A DNA stretch of 64,000 nucleotides from Pararhodobacter sp. CCB-MM2 (GCF_001691415.1 NZ_LRRR01000001.1:555006-619005), one strand, 5' to 3'; shown: positions 54,062 to 63,947, counted from the first letter of the stretch. Notes: generated from the letters alone by a model not told the origin. Numbers and translations: made by a program.

Positions 54062-55576
54062 ATGCTCGATCTCAGCTTCGAAGCCCCCAAGCCCAAGGTG
54101 ATTGCCGGTGCAACCGGCGATTGGGAATTGGTCATCGGCATGGAGATCCACGCGCAAATCTCGACGCAGGCAAAGCTGTTCTCGGGCGCCTCGACGACCT
54201 TCGGGGCCGAGCCGAACTCGAACGTGGCCTTCGTGGACGCCGCGATGCCCGGCATGCTGCCGGTGGTCAACGAATTCTGCCTCGAACAGGCGGTGCGGAC
54301 GGGTCTGGGCCTCAAGGCCGCGATCAACCTGCGCTCGGCCTTCGACCGCAAGAACTATTTCTACCCGGACAACCCCCAAGGCTATCAGATCAGCCAGCTG
54401 TACCACCCGATCGTCGGCGAGGGCGAGGTGCTGGTCGAGATGGGCCCGGGCGTCGCCCGCGTGGTCCGGATCGAGCGCATCCATGTCGAACAGGACGCGG
54501 GCAAGTCGATCCACGACATGGACCCGAACATGTCCTTCATCGATTTGAACCGCACCGGCGTGCCGCTGATGGAGATCGTCTCGCGTCCCGATATCCGGGG
54601 CCCCGAGGAAGCGGCGGCCTATGTCGGCAAGCTGCGCCAGATCCTGCGCTATCTCGGCACCTGCGACGGCAACATGCAGAACGGCAACCTGCGCGCGGAC
54701 GTGAACGTCTCGGTCTGCCGTCCGGGCCAGTACGAGAAGTATCAGGAAACGCAGGATTTCTCGCATCTCGGCACGCGCTGCGAGATCAAGAACATGAACT
54801 CGATGCGCTTCATCCAGCAGGCCATCGACTACGAGGCCCGTCGCCAGATCGCCATCCTCGAGGACGGCGGCAAGGTCGATCAGGAGACCCGTCTCTACGA
54901 TCCCGACAAGGGCGAGACGCGCTCGATGCGTTCGAAGGAAGAGGCGCAGGATTACCGCTACTTCCCCGATCCCGACCTGCTGCCGCTGGAGATCGAACAG
55001 GGCTGGGTTGACGATATCGCCGCGACCATGCCCGAGCTGCCGGACGCCAAGAAGACCCGTTTCATGGAGGGCTTTGGCCTCACGGATTACGACGCCTCGG
55101 TGCTGACCGCCGAGGTCGAGAATGCCGATTTCTTCGAGGCTGTCGTGGCCGTGGGTGAAGACGGCAAGCTGGCCGCGAACTGGGTGATCAACGAGCTCTT
55201 CGGCCGCCTGAAGAAGGAAGGTCAGGAGATCGGCGAAAGCCCCGTCTCGCCCGCGCAGCTGGGCGGCGTGATCAAGCTGATCAAGTCGGGGGATATCTCG
55301 GGCAAGATCGCCAAGGACCTGTTCGAGATCCTCTGGACCGAGGGCGGCGAGCCCGCCGCCATCGTCGAAGAGCGCGGCATGAAGCAGGTGACCGATACCG
55401 GCGCCATCGAGAAGGCCGTCGACGAGATCATCGCCGCCAACCCGGCGCAGGTCGAGAAGGCGCAGCAGAACCCGAAGCTCGCGGGCTGGTTCGTCGGTCA
55501 GGTGATGAAGTCGACCGGCGGCAAGGCCAACCCGGCGGCGGTCAACGCGCTGGTGATGGCGAAGCTGGGGCTCTGA
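54062..55576 (+). CDS. gatB: Aspartyl/glutamyl-tRNA amidotransferase subunit B
   Basis: 504 residues, full length. GatB binds misacylated Glu-tRNA(Gln) or Asp-tRNA(Asn) and activates it for amidation by GatA. Seen: [20 protein letters not shown] near 25-44, [26 protein letters not shown] and a C-terminal YqeY-like helical tail. gatA and gatC are not in the window. The ATG follows AAGGAT. Confidence 0.97.
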   Translation: MLDLSFEAPKPKVIAGATGDWELVIGMEIHAQISTQAKLFSGASTTFGAEPNSNVAFVDAAMPGMLPVVNEFCLEQAVRTGLGLKAAINLRSAFDRKNYFYPDNPQGYQISQLYHPIVGEGEVLVEMGPGVARVVRIERIHVEQDAGKSIHDMDPNMSFIDLNRTGVPLMEIVSRPDIRGPEEAAAYVGKLRQILRYLGTCDGNMQNGNLRADVNVSVCRPGQYEKYQETQDFSHLGTRCEIKNMNSMRFIQQAIDYEARRQIAILEDGGKVDQETRLYDPDKGETRSMRSKEEAQDYRYFPDPDLLPLEIEQGWVDDIAATMPELPDAKKTRFMEGFGLTDYDASVLTAEVENADFFEAVVAVGEDGKLAANWVINELFGRLKKEGQEIGESPVSPAQLGGVIKLIKSGDISGKIAKDLFEILWTEGGEPAAIVEERGMKQVTDTGAIEKAVDEIIAANPAQVEKAQQNPKLAGWFVGQVMKSTGGKANPAAVNALVMAKLGL

Positions 55577-55609
55577 TCCCGGGCGCGCTCAAGGCCCCAA
55601 GTGGGATTT

Positions 55610-55631
55610 GAGTATTTGGAACAAGGTGATG
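55610..55631 (+). repeat. Copy 2 of the 22-bp intergenic repeat
   Basis: GAGTATTTG-GA-ACAAGGTGATG, 33 nt after the gatB stop and directly abutting the terminator at 55632. No gene starts here, unlike copy 1 at 5510-5531. Confidence 0.7.
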
Positions 55632-55659
55632 GGCGCGGCTCTTGGGGGCCGCGCCTTTT
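55632..55659 (+). terminator. Intrinsic terminator after gatB
   Basis: Perfect 8-bp stem GGCGCGGC/GCCGCGCC (55632-55639 with 55648-55655), then TTTT. Confidence 0.85.
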
Positions 55660-55694
55660 GCGTATTGGGGGCAGAGTGAATGGGCGGGCGTTTC

Positions 55695-56774
55695 TCAGGG
55701 CTGGCTGAGGATGCCGCCGCCGACCGCCGTGGCGACCCCAGTTGTGCCGGGGGCCGAGGTCGGGAGGCCTCGGGACACGCGGGCGGCGAGATAGGCGAAG
55801 GCCTGCGCCTCGATCATGTCGCCGTCGAGCCCCATCGCTTCAACGGGTTCGACCGGGCAGTCGCAACCCGCCGCGATCATCGCCATCAGCGTCGCATTAT
55901 GCCGCCCGCCGCCGCAGACCAGCACACGGGCGGGGGCTTCTGGGAAATGCTCGAACGCCAAAGCCACGCCCATCGCCACACCCGCCGCCAACGTCGCCAG
56001 TGCGTCCTCCGGGGAAAGCCCCGATACATCCGGCACCGGGGCGGCGCGGTCGAGGGATTTCGGCGGGATGCGGCGGAAATACTCATGGCCGAGATAGGCC
56101 TCGAGCCGCGCCTCGTCGGGCGTGCCTTGCGCGGCCATCGCGCCGCCCTCGTCCCTCGGCCGGTCCAGATGGGTCAGGCAATAGTCGTCCATCGGCGCAT
56201 TGGCCGGGCCGCAATCGAAGGCGAGGCAGACGTGCTCGGGTTTGGGGATCCGCGGATCGCACCAGGTGACATTCGCCACCCCACCGAGATTGAGGAACAC
56301 CACCGGCGCCTCAAGGCCGAGATATTGCGCCAGCGCGTGGTGGTAGAAGGGCGCGAGGGGCGCGCCCTGCCCGCCCAGCCGCACGTCGGTCGAGCGGAAG
56401 TCCCAGACCACGGGCCATCCCAGCGCCGAGGCCAGCATCTGCCCCGAGCCCGCCTGATGCGTGCCCCGCCCGCCCGGCTCATGTGCCAGGGTCTGGCCGT
56501 GGAAACCCACGAGATCCACCGGCGCGAATTCGGCCAGCAGCGCGGCATGGGCAAGCTCCACGACCTCCGCCGCCGCCTCGACCCGCGGATCGCCGGGCCA
56601 GAGGCCCAGAGCCGCCCGCAGCACGGCGCGTTCATCGTCGGAATAGGGCCGATAGGCGCTCACACCGAAGCTCTCGATCCCGACGCCATCCGTCACCAGC
56701 ACGGCCGCGTCGACCCCATCCAATGAGGTTCCCGACATCGTCCCCAGCACGCGCTGCATTCCGGCCTTCATCAT
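55695..56774 (-). CDS. anmK: Anhydro-N-acetylmuramic acid kinase
   Basis: 359 residues. [13 protein letters not shown] at the N-terminus is the family signature; [12 protein letters not shown] near 295 is the sugar-kinase segment. It recycles anhydro-MurNAc from peptidoglycan to MurNAc 6-phosphate. The ATG at 56774 has AAAGGGA upstream; ATG 56759 is possible. It is divergent from tyrS. Confidence 0.95.
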   Translation of the reverse strand: MMKAGMQRVLGTMSGTSLDGVDAAVLVTDGVGIESFGVSAYRPYSDDERAVLRAALGLWPGDPRVEAAAEVVELAHAALLAEFAPVDLVGFHGQTLAHEPGGRGTHQAGSGQMLASALGWPVVWDFRSTDVRLGGQGAPLAPFYHHALAQYLGLEAPVVFLNLGGVANVTWCDPRIPKPEHVCLAFDCGPANAPMDDYCLTHLDRPRDEGGAMAAQGTPDEARLEAYLGHEYFRRIPPKSLDRAAPVPDVSGLSPEDALATLAAGVAMGVALAFEHFPEAPARVLVCGGGRHNATLMAMIAAGCDCPVEPVEAMGLDGDMIEAQAFAYLAARVSRGLPTSAPGTTGVATAVGGGILSQP

Positions 56775-56871
56775 GGCTTTCCCTTTGCCAAGCTTTTCCC
56801 TTAAAAGGGCCTTCGCGCATACACAGCCCCACAAGGGCGGCGATGACAAGTGAAATGACCGGACCAGCGAC

Positions 56872-58122
56872 ATGACCTACCAGCCAAAATCCGACTTCCT
56901 GCGCATCCTGATCGAACGCGGCTTTCTTGCCGATTGCACCGATCTGCAGGGCCTTGACGAGCAACTCGTGAAAGGGGTGGTCCCGGCATATATCGGCTAT
57001 GACGCCACGGCGAAATCGCTGCACGTGGGGCACCTGCTGAACATCATGCTGCTGCGCTGGTTCCAGAAGACCGGCCACAAGCCGATCACCCTGATGGGCG
57101 GCGGCACCACGAAGGTGGGCGATCCCTCGTTCCGGTCGGACGAGCGCCCGCTGCTGACGGCCGAGGCCATCGACGACAACATCGCCAGCATGAAGAACGT
57201 CTTCGCCAAGTACCTCGCCTATGGCGACGGCGCGAGCGACGCGATCATGCTCAACAACGCCGAATGGCTGGACCATCTGAACTACCTCGAGTTCCTGCGC
57301 GACATCGGTCGGCATTTCTCGGTGAACCGGATGCTGTCCTTCGAGAGCGTGAAATCGCGCATCGACCGCGAGCAGTCGCTGTCGTTCCTCGAGTTCAACT
57401 ACATGATCCTGCAGGCCTATGACTTCCTCGAACTGCGCCGCCGATATGGCTGCCTCTTGCAGATGGGCGGCTCGGATCAATGGGGCAACATCGTCAACGG
57501 CATCGACCTGACGCGCCGCGTGATCGACGCGCAAATCTTCGGCCTGACCACGCCGCTGCTGACCACCTCGGACGGCCGCAAGATGGGCAAGTCGCAAGGC
57601 GGCGCAATGTGGCTCAATGCCGACATGCTCAGCCCCTATGAGTTCTGGCAGTTCTGGCGCAACACCACCGACGCCGATGTGGGCCGCTTCCTGAAGCTCT
57701 ATACGGAGCTGCCGGTCGAGGAATGCGACCGTCTGGGCAACCTGCAGGGCGCCGAAATCAACGAGGGCAAAATCATCCTCGCCCGCGAAGTGACGACCCT
57801 GTGCCATGGGGCCGAGGCCGCCGAGGCCGCCGAAGCTACCGCCAAGGCCGTGTTCGAACAGGGCGGCTTGGGCGATGACCTGCCGCGCGTCGTGCTGGAC
57901 GCAGCTGAGGCTGCCGAGGGCGTGTCGATCGTGCAGCTCTTCGTCCGTGCGGGTCTGGCGAAGTCGGGCAAGGATGCGAAGCGCCTGATCTCGGAAGGTG
58001 GCGCGCGGGTCAATGACGAGGCACTGTCGGATGCGGGCCTTCTGGTGAAGGCCGAGGATCTGGCGCAGCCGATGAAACTGACCGCCGGGCGCAAGCGTCA
58101 TGCTCTCGTGGCGCTGGATTGA
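56872..58122 (+). CDS. tyrS: Tyrosyl-tRNA synthetase
   Basis: 416 residues, class I. The HIGH-type motif is SLHVGHL near 48 and the KMSKS-type loop is KMGKS from Lys240; [12 protein letters not shown] and [11 protein letters not shown] bind tyrosine. The C-terminal S4 domain is about 348-412. No T-box leader; the 97-bp gap to anmK is short. Confidence 0.97.
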   Translation: MTYQPKSDFLRILIERGFLADCTDLQGLDEQLVKGVVPAYIGYDATAKSLHVGHLLNIMLLRWFQKTGHKPITLMGGGTTKVGDPSFRSDERPLLTAEAIDDNIASMKNVFAKYLAYGDGASDAIMLNNAEWLDHLNYLEFLRDIGRHFSVNRMLSFESVKSRIDREQSLSFLEFNYMILQAYDFLELRRRYGCLLQMGGSDQWGNIVNGIDLTRRVIDAQIFGLTTPLLTTSDGRKMGKSQGGAMWLNADMLSPYEFWQFWRNTTDADVGRFLKLYTELPVEECDRLGNLQGAEINEGKIILAREVTTLCHGAEAAEAAEATAKAVFEQGGLGDDLPRVVLDAAEAAEGVSIVQLFVRAGLAKSGKDAKRLISEGGARVNDEALSDAGLLVKAEDLAQPMKLTAGRKRHALVALD

Positions 58123-58149
58123 TCGTCAGACATTCAATTATCTGACATT

Positions 58150-58186
58150 TTAATCCTTTCGTAACGCCAAGTTACTGAAGGATTAA
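58150..58186. repeat. A/T-rich imperfect inverted repeat after tyrS
   Basis: Arms of 16 bases pair at 14 positions (58150-58165 with 58171-58186; TTAATCCTT.CGTAAC type) around a GCCAA loop. Just before it ACATT follows CAG/CTG in a direct repeat (58127-58134 and 58142-58149). The tract is strikingly A/T-rich. It is separate from the real terminator at 58201. Role unknown. Confidence 0.6.
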
Positions 58187-58200
58187 TCGTAATAGACGGC

Positions 58201-58235
58201 AAGGCGCGCGGGTTATCCACCGGCGCGCCTTCTTC
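58201..58235. terminator. Terminator between convergent tyrS and regulator genes
   Basis: Perfect 9-bp stem AAGGCGCGC/GCGCGCCTT (58201-58209 with 58223-58231), then CTTCTTC-type pyrimidines. Confidence 0.75.
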
Positions 58236-59220
58236 ATACTCCGGCGGCGGGCTTTCCGCTGCGGGCGGCCCTCGGCGCCTGCCCGAACTGTCGCCGGAAA
58301 GCACGCGAGAAGCTGGAGCGGTCGGGAAAACCGCAGCGCAGGGCAATCTCCTGAATGGGATGCGCGGTATCGGCCATCAACCGCCGCGCGGCCTGCAGAC
58401 GCAGCTCCAGATAAGCTGCGCCCGGCCCCTGCCCCAGGCCGTCCCGGAACAGCTGCTCCAACCGACGCAGGCCCACGCCCTGCTCCGAGGCCACCTGCTC
58501 CAAAGGCAGGGGTTCCTCAAGGTTCTGGCTCATCAGCGTCAGGGCGGCCGAGAGCCTCGGGTCGCGCGCACCGGGCAAAAGACCGGGCCGCTGGGGGCGC
58601 GCGCCATCCGCGCGGGCCTCGTAGAGGAAGCTGTCCGCGACCCGCCCGGCGACCCCGGCGCCGCAGCGCGCGCCGATGAGGTGCAGCATCAGGTCCGCCG
58701 CAGGGACCGCGCCGCCACAGGTGAAGCGGTTGCGCGAGATCACGAAGCGGTCGGGCACCACGTCCACCGCCGGGAAAGCCGCGGCGAAATCTTCCATATC
58801 CTCCCAATGCACGGTGGCGCGGTGGCCGTCGAGCAACCCCGCCCGCGCCAACACCCAGGGCCCCGCATCCACCCCGCCGATCGCCTTGAACCGCCCGGCC
58901 ATGCGCCGCAGCCCGGCCAGCAGGGGCCGCGTGACGATCTCGGCCTGCGAATAGCCCGCGACGGCGATCAGCACATCCGCCCCCTCGGCCGCCGCCAAGC
59001 CGCCCTTCGAGGGCAGTTCGATGCCGCAAGTCAGGGGCACCGGCCCGCCGTCCATCGACACCACGCGCCAGCGGAATCCCTCGCGCCCCAGATGCCGGTT
59101 GGCCGAGCGCAAAGGGTCCAGAACGGACGCCACCTCAAGGATCGAGGCGCGCGGCAGGACCAACACGGCGATGTCCAGCGCATCGCTGGAGGGGGCAAAA
59201 ATGGTTTCGGAAATAGCCAT
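58234..59220 (-). CDS. GlxA-family AraC regulator, probable carnitine regulator (CdhR-like)
   Basis: 328 residues: an N-terminal DJ-1/PfpI-like domain (about 12-195) and a C-terminal AraC helix-turn-helix pair (about 220-315; IQEIALRCGFPDRSSFSRAF is the second). Pseudomonas CdhR, of this architecture, activates carnitine dehydrogenase genes; here the carnitine operon is divergent 70 bp away. The ATG at 59220 is preferred to a TTG at 59241. Confidence 0.9.
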   Translation of the reverse strand: MAISETIFAPSSDALDIAVLVLPRASILEVASVLDPLRSANRHLGREGFRWRVVSMDGGPVPLTCGIELPSKGGLAAAEGADVLIAVAGYSQAEIVTRPLLAGLRRMAGRFKAIGGVDAGPWVLARAGLLDGHRATVHWEDMEDFAAAFPAVDVVPDRFVISRNRFTCGGAVPAADLMLHLIGARCGAGVAGRVADSFLYEARADGARPQRPGLLPGARDPRLSAALTLMSQNLEEPLPLEQVASEQGVGLRRLEQLFRDGLGQGPGAAYLELRLQAARRLMADTAHPIQEIALRCGFPDRSSFSRAFRRQFGQAPRAARSGKPAAGV

Positions 59221-59290
59221 GTTTTCTTCGTACAGCGCCAACTATGCCGCCACAAGCCTGCTAGGCTGCGCGCAACACGGGAGAAACCAC

Positions 59291-60199
59291 ATGCCACTCA
59301 CCATGAATCGCGAAGTCTTCATCACCGCCGCCGTCACCGGCTCGGGCGGCACGCAGGACCGCAGCCCCCACGTTCCGCGCTCGCCCCAGCAGATCGCGGA
59401 CAGCGCCATCGACGCGGCCAAGGCCGGTGCCGCCATCGTCCATTGCCATGTCCGTGACCCGGAGACCGGCACCCCTTCGCGCGATCCGAAGCTTTACCGC
59501 GAACTCACCGAGCGCGTGCGCGATTCGGGCACCGATGTGGTGCTGAACCTAACCGCCGGCATGGGCGGCGACCTGCTGTTTGACGGCACCGAGGCGATGA
59601 ACCGCATGTCGCAGAAATCCGATATGGCGGGCGCCGAGGAGCGCGTGCAGCATATCGTCGATTGCCGGCCCGAGATCTGCACCCTCGACTGCGGCACGAT
59701 GAACTTCGCCGAGGCCGACTATGTCATGGTCAACACCCCCGGCATGCTGCGCGACATGGCGCAGCGCATGACCGATTCGGGTGTGCAGATCGAAATCGAG
59801 GCCTTCGACACCGGCCATCTGTGGTTCGCGAAGCAGCTGGTGGCCGAGGGGATCATCAAGGATCCGGTGCTGGTGCAGCTCTGCATGGGCGTGCCGTGGG
59901 GCGCGCCCGATGACCTCAACACCTTCATGGCGATGGTCAACAACGTACCCGCTGATTGGCATTGGTCGGCCTTCGCGCTGGGTCGCCACCAGATGCCCTT
60001 CGTCGCGGCCTCGGTGCTGGCCGGTGGCAACGTCCGCGTGGGTCTCGAGGACAACCTCTGGCTCGACAAGGGCGTGCTGGCGACCAACGCGCAGCTGGTC
60101 GAGCGAGCGGTGACGATCATCGAGAACATGGGTTCGCGGGTCATCACCCCGGCCGAGGTTCGCCAGCGCCTGAAGCTGGAAAAGCGGGCGCCGCTGTGA
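59291..60199 (+). CDS. DUF849/BKACE enzyme, probable 3-dehydrocarnitine cleavage enzyme
   Basis: 302 residues of the beta-keto acid cleavage family. FITAAVTGSGG at the start and VHCHVRDPETG with the zinc-binding His51 and His53 are diagnostic. The known carnitine member condenses dehydrocarnitine with acetyl-CoA to give acetoacetate and betainyl-CoA; the substrate here is inferred from the carnitine dehydrogenase gene downstream. Its stop overlaps the next start (GTGA). Confidence 0.92.
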   Translation: MPLTMNREVFITAAVTGSGGTQDRSPHVPRSPQQIADSAIDAAKAGAAIVHCHVRDPETGTPSRDPKLYRELTERVRDSGTDVVLNLTAGMGGDLLFDGTEAMNRMSQKSDMAGAEERVQHIVDCRPEICTLDCGTMNFAEADYVMVNTPGMLRDMAQRMTDSGVQIEIEAFDTGHLWFAKQLVAEGIIKDPVLVQLCMGVPWGAPDDLNTFMAMVNNVPADWHWSAFALGRHQMPFVAASVLAGGNVRVGLEDNLWLDKGVLATNAQLVERAVTIIENMGSRVITPAEVRQRLKLEKRAPL

Positions 60200-60513
60200 A
60201 GCGCGCCCTCGCCTTCGCACTGCTCCTCGCGGCCTGCACGCCGTCCGATGACGTTCCCGCGCCGGACCGTCTGGACGCGGCGGCGCGCGCGCAATGCGAG
60301 GCCGCCGGTGGCATGGTCATGACCGCGGGCCTCTCGGGCCATGAGTTCTGCGCGGCCCGCAACCCGGATGCCGGGCAGAGCTGCAGCCGGGGCACCGATT
60401 GCGCCGGCTATTGCGAGGCCGAGACGCGGCAATGCTCAACCTATCAATCCCCCTTTGGCTGCTACGCCTTCCTCAATGCGGATGGCGAGCGCATCGACAT
60501 CTGCGTCGACTGA
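60196..60513 (+). CDS. Cys-rich lipoprotein inside the carnitine operon
   Basis: 105 residues, GTG start overlapping the preceding TGA. Lipobox LLLAAC gives a lipid-anchored Cys near 14. The mature domain has eight more Cys in a regular pattern (CEAAGG, FCAAR, CSRGTDCAGYCEAE, QCSTY, GCYAF, ICVD), so four disulphides are likely. No family known to me. A substrate-capture or envelope role linked to carnitine uptake is speculation. Confidence 0.82.
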   Translation: MKRALAFALLLAACTPSDDVPAPDRLDAAARAQCEAAGGMVMTAGLSGHEFCAARNPDAGQSCSRGTDCAGYCEAETRQCSTYQSPFGCYAFLNADGERIDICVD

Positions 60514-60526
60514 CCGGAGTTCTTCC

Positions 60527-61993
60527 ATGACGACCAATCGCAAGGCTGCCATCATCGGCGGCGGTGTCATCGGCGGCGGCTGGGCCGCGCGCTTCCTGCT
60601 CTCGGGCTGGGACGTGGCGGTCTTCGACCCCGATCCCGAGGCCCCGCGCAAGGTGGGCGAGGTCCTCGCCAATGCTCGCGCGGCGCTGCCCGCTTTGGCC
60701 GATGTGCCGATGCCGGCGGAAGGCACGTTGACCTTCCACGACAACATCCACGACGCCGTCGAGGGCGCTGAATATATTCAGGAATCCGTCTCCGAGCGAC
60801 TGGACCTGAAGCATCGCGTCTATGCCCAGATCCAGCAATCCGCGCCGGATACGCTGCTCGGCTCCTCGACCTCGGGCTTCAAGCCGTCGGAATTGCAGGA
60901 GAATGCCGCGAATCCGGGCTCTATCTTTGTCGCGCACCCGTTCAACCCGGTCTATCTGCTGCCCTTGGCTGAGGTCGTCCCCTCGCCGAAGAACGACGCG
61001 GAGAAGATTGAAAAGGCAAAGGAAATCCTGCGCGAGATCGGCATGTTCCCGCTCCATGTCCGCAAGGAGATCGACGCCCATATCGCCGACCGCTTCCTGG
61101 AAGCCGTCTGGCGCGAGGCGCTCTGGCTGGTGAAGGACGGCATCGCCACGACAGAGGAGATCGACGAGGCGATCCGCATGGGCTTCGGCCTGCGCTGGGG
61201 CCAGATGGGCCTGTTCGAGACCTACCGCGTGGCGGGTGGCGAGGCCGGCATGAAGCATTTCATGGCGCAGTTCGGCCCCTGCCTCAGCTGGCCCTGGACC
61301 AAGCTGATGGATGTCCCCGAGTTCACCGACGAGCTGGTCGATCTGATCGCCGGGCAGTCGGACGAACAATCCGGGATGCACTCGATCCGTGAGCTGGAAC
61401 GCATCCGCGACCGCAATCTCGTCGGCTTCCTGCGCGTGTTGAAGGACAGCAATTGGGGCGCCGGCAAGGTGCTTCTGGATCACGACCCCCGCCGCCGTGT
61501 CACCGCCCCCGATCCCACGCCGGAAACCGCCGCGCCGATGGTGCTGGCGCATATGCAGGTGCTGCCGGGCTGGATCGATTACAACGGCCACATGACCGAG
61601 AGCCGCTACCTGTTCGCGTCCTCCGAGACCTGCGATGCCTTCCTGCGCAATATCGGCGCCGGCATGGACTATGTCGCGGGCGGCCACAGCTACTACACCG
61701 CCGAGAGCCACATCATGCATGCGGGTGAGGCCAAGCTGGGCGACCGGCTGACTGGCTCGGTGCAGGTGCTGGGCGCGGATGAGAAGCGGCTGCACCTCTT
61801 CATCCGCATCGAGCGCGGTGAGGATCTGGTCGCCTCGATCGAACAGATGCTGCTGCATGTCGACATGAAGGCCGGCAAATCCTGCCCCGCGAAGCCCGAG
61901 GTGTTGGAGCGGCTGATGCCGATCGTCGAGGCCCACAAGGCGCTGGAGCGTCCCGCCACCGCGGGCCGTCATGTCGGGCAGAAACGCGCGTGA
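60527..61993 (+). CDS. L-carnitine dehydrogenase fused to betainyl-CoA thioesterase
   Basis: 488 residues, two enzymes in one. Residues 1-320 are a 3-hydroxyacyl-CoA-dehydrogenase-like NAD enzyme (GGGVIGGGWAARF at 11-23; HPFNPVYLLPLAEVV near 140), matching carnitine 3-dehydrogenase. Residues about 335-470 are a hotdog thioesterase (PGWIDYNGHMTESRYL near 345-360). Together with the DUF849 enzyme this covers carnitine to dehydrocarnitine, then betainyl-CoA to glycine betaine. Such fusions are known. Its stop overlaps the next GTG. Confidence 0.93.
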   Translation: MTTNRKAAIIGGGVIGGGWAARFLLSGWDVAVFDPDPEAPRKVGEVLANARAALPALADVPMPAEGTLTFHDNIHDAVEGAEYIQESVSERLDLKHRVYAQIQQSAPDTLLGSSTSGFKPSELQENAANPGSIFVAHPFNPVYLLPLAEVVPSPKNDAEKIEKAKEILREIGMFPLHVRKEIDAHIADRFLEAVWREALWLVKDGIATTEEIDEAIRMGFGLRWGQMGLFETYRVAGGEAGMKHFMAQFGPCLSWPWTKLMDVPEFTDELVDLIAGQSDEQSGMHSIRELERIRDRNLVGFLRVLKDSNWGAGKVLLDHDPRRRVTAPDPTPETAAPMVLAHMQVLPGWIDYNGHMTESRYLFASSETCDAFLRNIGAGMDYVAGGHSYYTAESHIMHAGEAKLGDRLTGSVQVLGADEKRLHLFIRIERGEDLVASIEQMLLHVDMKAGKSCPAKPEVLERLMPIVEAHKALERPATAGRHVGQKRA

Positions 61994-62745
61994 GCCGTCG
62001 GGTCCTCATCACGGCGGGGGCCTCGGGCATCGGTTACGCGATGGCCACGGCCTTCGCCGCCGAGGGGGACCGCGTCTGGATCACCGATGTCGACGCCGGA
62101 GCGCTGGCAGAGGCCCCTGCCGAGTGGCAGCGGACCGAGTGCAACAGCGCCGATGACGCGGCGATGCAGGCCTTGGAGCAAGCTGTACTGGCGGAATGGG
62201 GCGGCCTCGACGTGCTGGTGGCGAATGCCGGCATCAAGGGCCCGACCGCCGGGATCGAGGAAATGGACCGCGCCGAATGGGATGCCTGCGTCGGCGTGAA
62301 CCTGACCGGCGCGATGCTGGCCGCGCGTCTCGGCGCCCGGCTAATGCTGCCCGCAGGCTCGGGGGTCATCACCTTCCTCTCCTCGACCTCGGGCCTGCAT
62401 GGCACGCCCTTCCGCACGCCCTATTCGGCGGCGAAATGGGGGGTGATTGGCCTGATGAAATCGGTGGCGATGGAGCTGGGGCCGAAGGGCATCCGCGCCA
62501 ACGCCATCTGCCCGGGCTCGGTCAACGGGCCGCGCATCGACCGCGTCATCGAGGCCGAGGCTGCCGCCAAGGGCATGACCCCCGACGCCGTGCGCGAGGG
62601 CTATGCCTCGGGCACCGCGCTGAAGCGGCTGTCGGGTGCCTCGGACGTGGCCGATATGGCGCTGTTCCTCGCCTCGGACCGGGCGCGCATGATCACCGGA
62701 CAGGCCATGGCCGTGGACGGATACACCTACAACGTCGACCCGTAA
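61990..62745 (+). CDS. SDR-family oxidoreductase
   Basis: 251 residues of a classical short-chain dehydrogenase: GASGIGYAMA cofactor site near 10, NAGIKG near 79, and catalytic Tyr145 and Lys149 in YSAAKWG. The GTG start overlaps the preceding stop. The substrate is unknown; a hydroxy intermediate of carnitine or its precursors is suggested by the operon. Confidence 0.92.
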   Translation: MSRRVLITAGASGIGYAMATAFAAEGDRVWITDVDAGALAEAPAEWQRTECNSADDAAMQALEQAVLAEWGGLDVLVANAGIKGPTAGIEEMDRAEWDACVGVNLTGAMLAARLGARLMLPAGSGVITFLSSTSGLHGTPFRTPYSAAKWGVIGLMKSVAMELGPKGIRANAICPGSVNGPRIDRVIEAEAAAKGMTPDAVREGYASGTALKRLSGASDVADMALFLASDRARMITGQAMAVDGYTYNVDP

Positions 62746-62758
62746 GGAGCTGACACAG

Positions 62759-63922
62759 ATGCATTTTGGATTGACCGACGAGCAGCGGATGATCGTCGAG
62801 ACCACTCGCGCCTTCGTGGAAACCGAACTCTACCCGCACGAAGCTTTGGTCGAGCGCACGGGCCACCTGCCCTTGGAGCTGATCAAGGAGCTGCAGCAAA
62901 AGGCGATGGAAGCGGGTCTCTATGCCGCCAACATGCCCGAGGAGGTCGGCGGCGCCGGGCTCGATACCCTGTCCTGGCTGCTCTATGAGCGCGAGCTCGG
63001 CCGGGCGAATTACGCGCTGCACTGGACCTGTGTCGCGCGGCCCTCGAACATCCTTCTGGCCGGCACGCCCGAGCAGCGTGAGAAATACCTCATGCCCTGC
63101 ATCCGTGGCGAAACCTGGGATTGCCTCGCGATGACCGAACCGGGCGCGGGCTCGGACCTGCGCGGGATGTCGGCTTCGGCACGGCAAGACGGCGGCGACT
63201 GGGTCCTGAACGGTACCAAGCATTTCATCAGCCATGCCGATATCGCGGGCTTCACCATCGCCTTCCTTGCCACCGGCGAGGAGGACACCCCGCGCGGCAA
63301 GAAGAAGAAGATCACCGCCTTCTTCGTCGACAAGGGCACCAAGGGTTTCACCGTCCGCGACGGCTATCGCAACGTCTCGCACCGGGGCTACACCAACTCG
63401 GTGCTGGAATTCGACGATTGCCGCATCCCGGCCGAGAACATCCTTGGCGAGGTCCACAAGGGGTTTGAGGTCGCGAACGACTGGCTGGGCGCGACCCGGC
63501 TGCAGGTCGCTTCGACCTCGATCGGCCGGGCGCATCGCGCTCTGGAGCACGCGCTGGCCTACGCCGCCGAGCGCAAGCAATTCGGCCAGCAGATCGGCAA
63601 GTTTCAGGGCGTATCCTTCAAGCTGGCCGACATGGCGCTGGAGCTGAAGGCGGCGGAACTGCTGACCTTTGAAGCCGCGTGGAAATTCGACGAGGGGACG
63701 GTCACCGACGGCGACATGGCGATGGCCAAGCTGAAGGCAACCGAGGCGCTGGCGATGATCGCGGACGAGGCGATCCAGATCTATGGCGGCATGGGGCTGA
63801 TGGACGAGCTGCCGCTGGAACGCATCTGGCGCGACGCGCGGGTCGAGCGGATCTGGGAAGGCACCTCCGAGATCCAGCGGCACATCATCTCGCGCGAGCT
63901 GCTGCGGTCGGTCGGCGGGTGA
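62759..63922 (+). CDS. Acyl-CoA dehydrogenase of the carnitine operon
   Basis: 387 residues. AMTEPGAGSDLRGMSASA near 125-142, YAAERKQFGQQIGKFQGV and the catalytic Glu367 in IWEGTSEIQRHI are all intact. In this operon it may act on gamma-butyrobetainyl-CoA or a related thioester on the way to carnitine, but a general acyl-CoA substrate is possible. AAGGAG precedes the ATG, 13 nt after the SDR gene. Confidence 0.92.
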   Translation: MHFGLTDEQRMIVETTRAFVETELYPHEALVERTGHLPLELIKELQQKAMEAGLYAANMPEEVGGAGLDTLSWLLYERELGRANYALHWTCVARPSNILLAGTPEQREKYLMPCIRGETWDCLAMTEPGAGSDLRGMSASARQDGGDWVLNGTKHFISHADIAGFTIAFLATGEEDTPRGKKKKITAFFVDKGTKGFTVRDGYRNVSHRGYTNSVLEFDDCRIPAENILGEVHKGFEVANDWLGATRLQVASTSIGRAHRALEHALAYAAERKQFGQQIGKFQGVSFKLADMALELKAAELLTFEAAWKFDEGTVTDGDMAMAKLKATEALAMIADEAIQIYGGMGLMDELPLERIWRDARVERIWEGTSEIQRHIISRELLRSVGG

Positions 63923-63927
63923 CGCAA

Positions 63928-63947
63928 AGCGGGGGCTGCCGCCCCCG
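63928..63947 (+). terminator. GC hairpin after the acyl-CoA dehydrogenase gene
   Basis: Perfect 8-bp stem GCGGGGGC/GCCCCCGC with a 4-nt loop, but no T run follows, so termination or only mRNA 3' protection are both possible. Confidence 0.5.
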
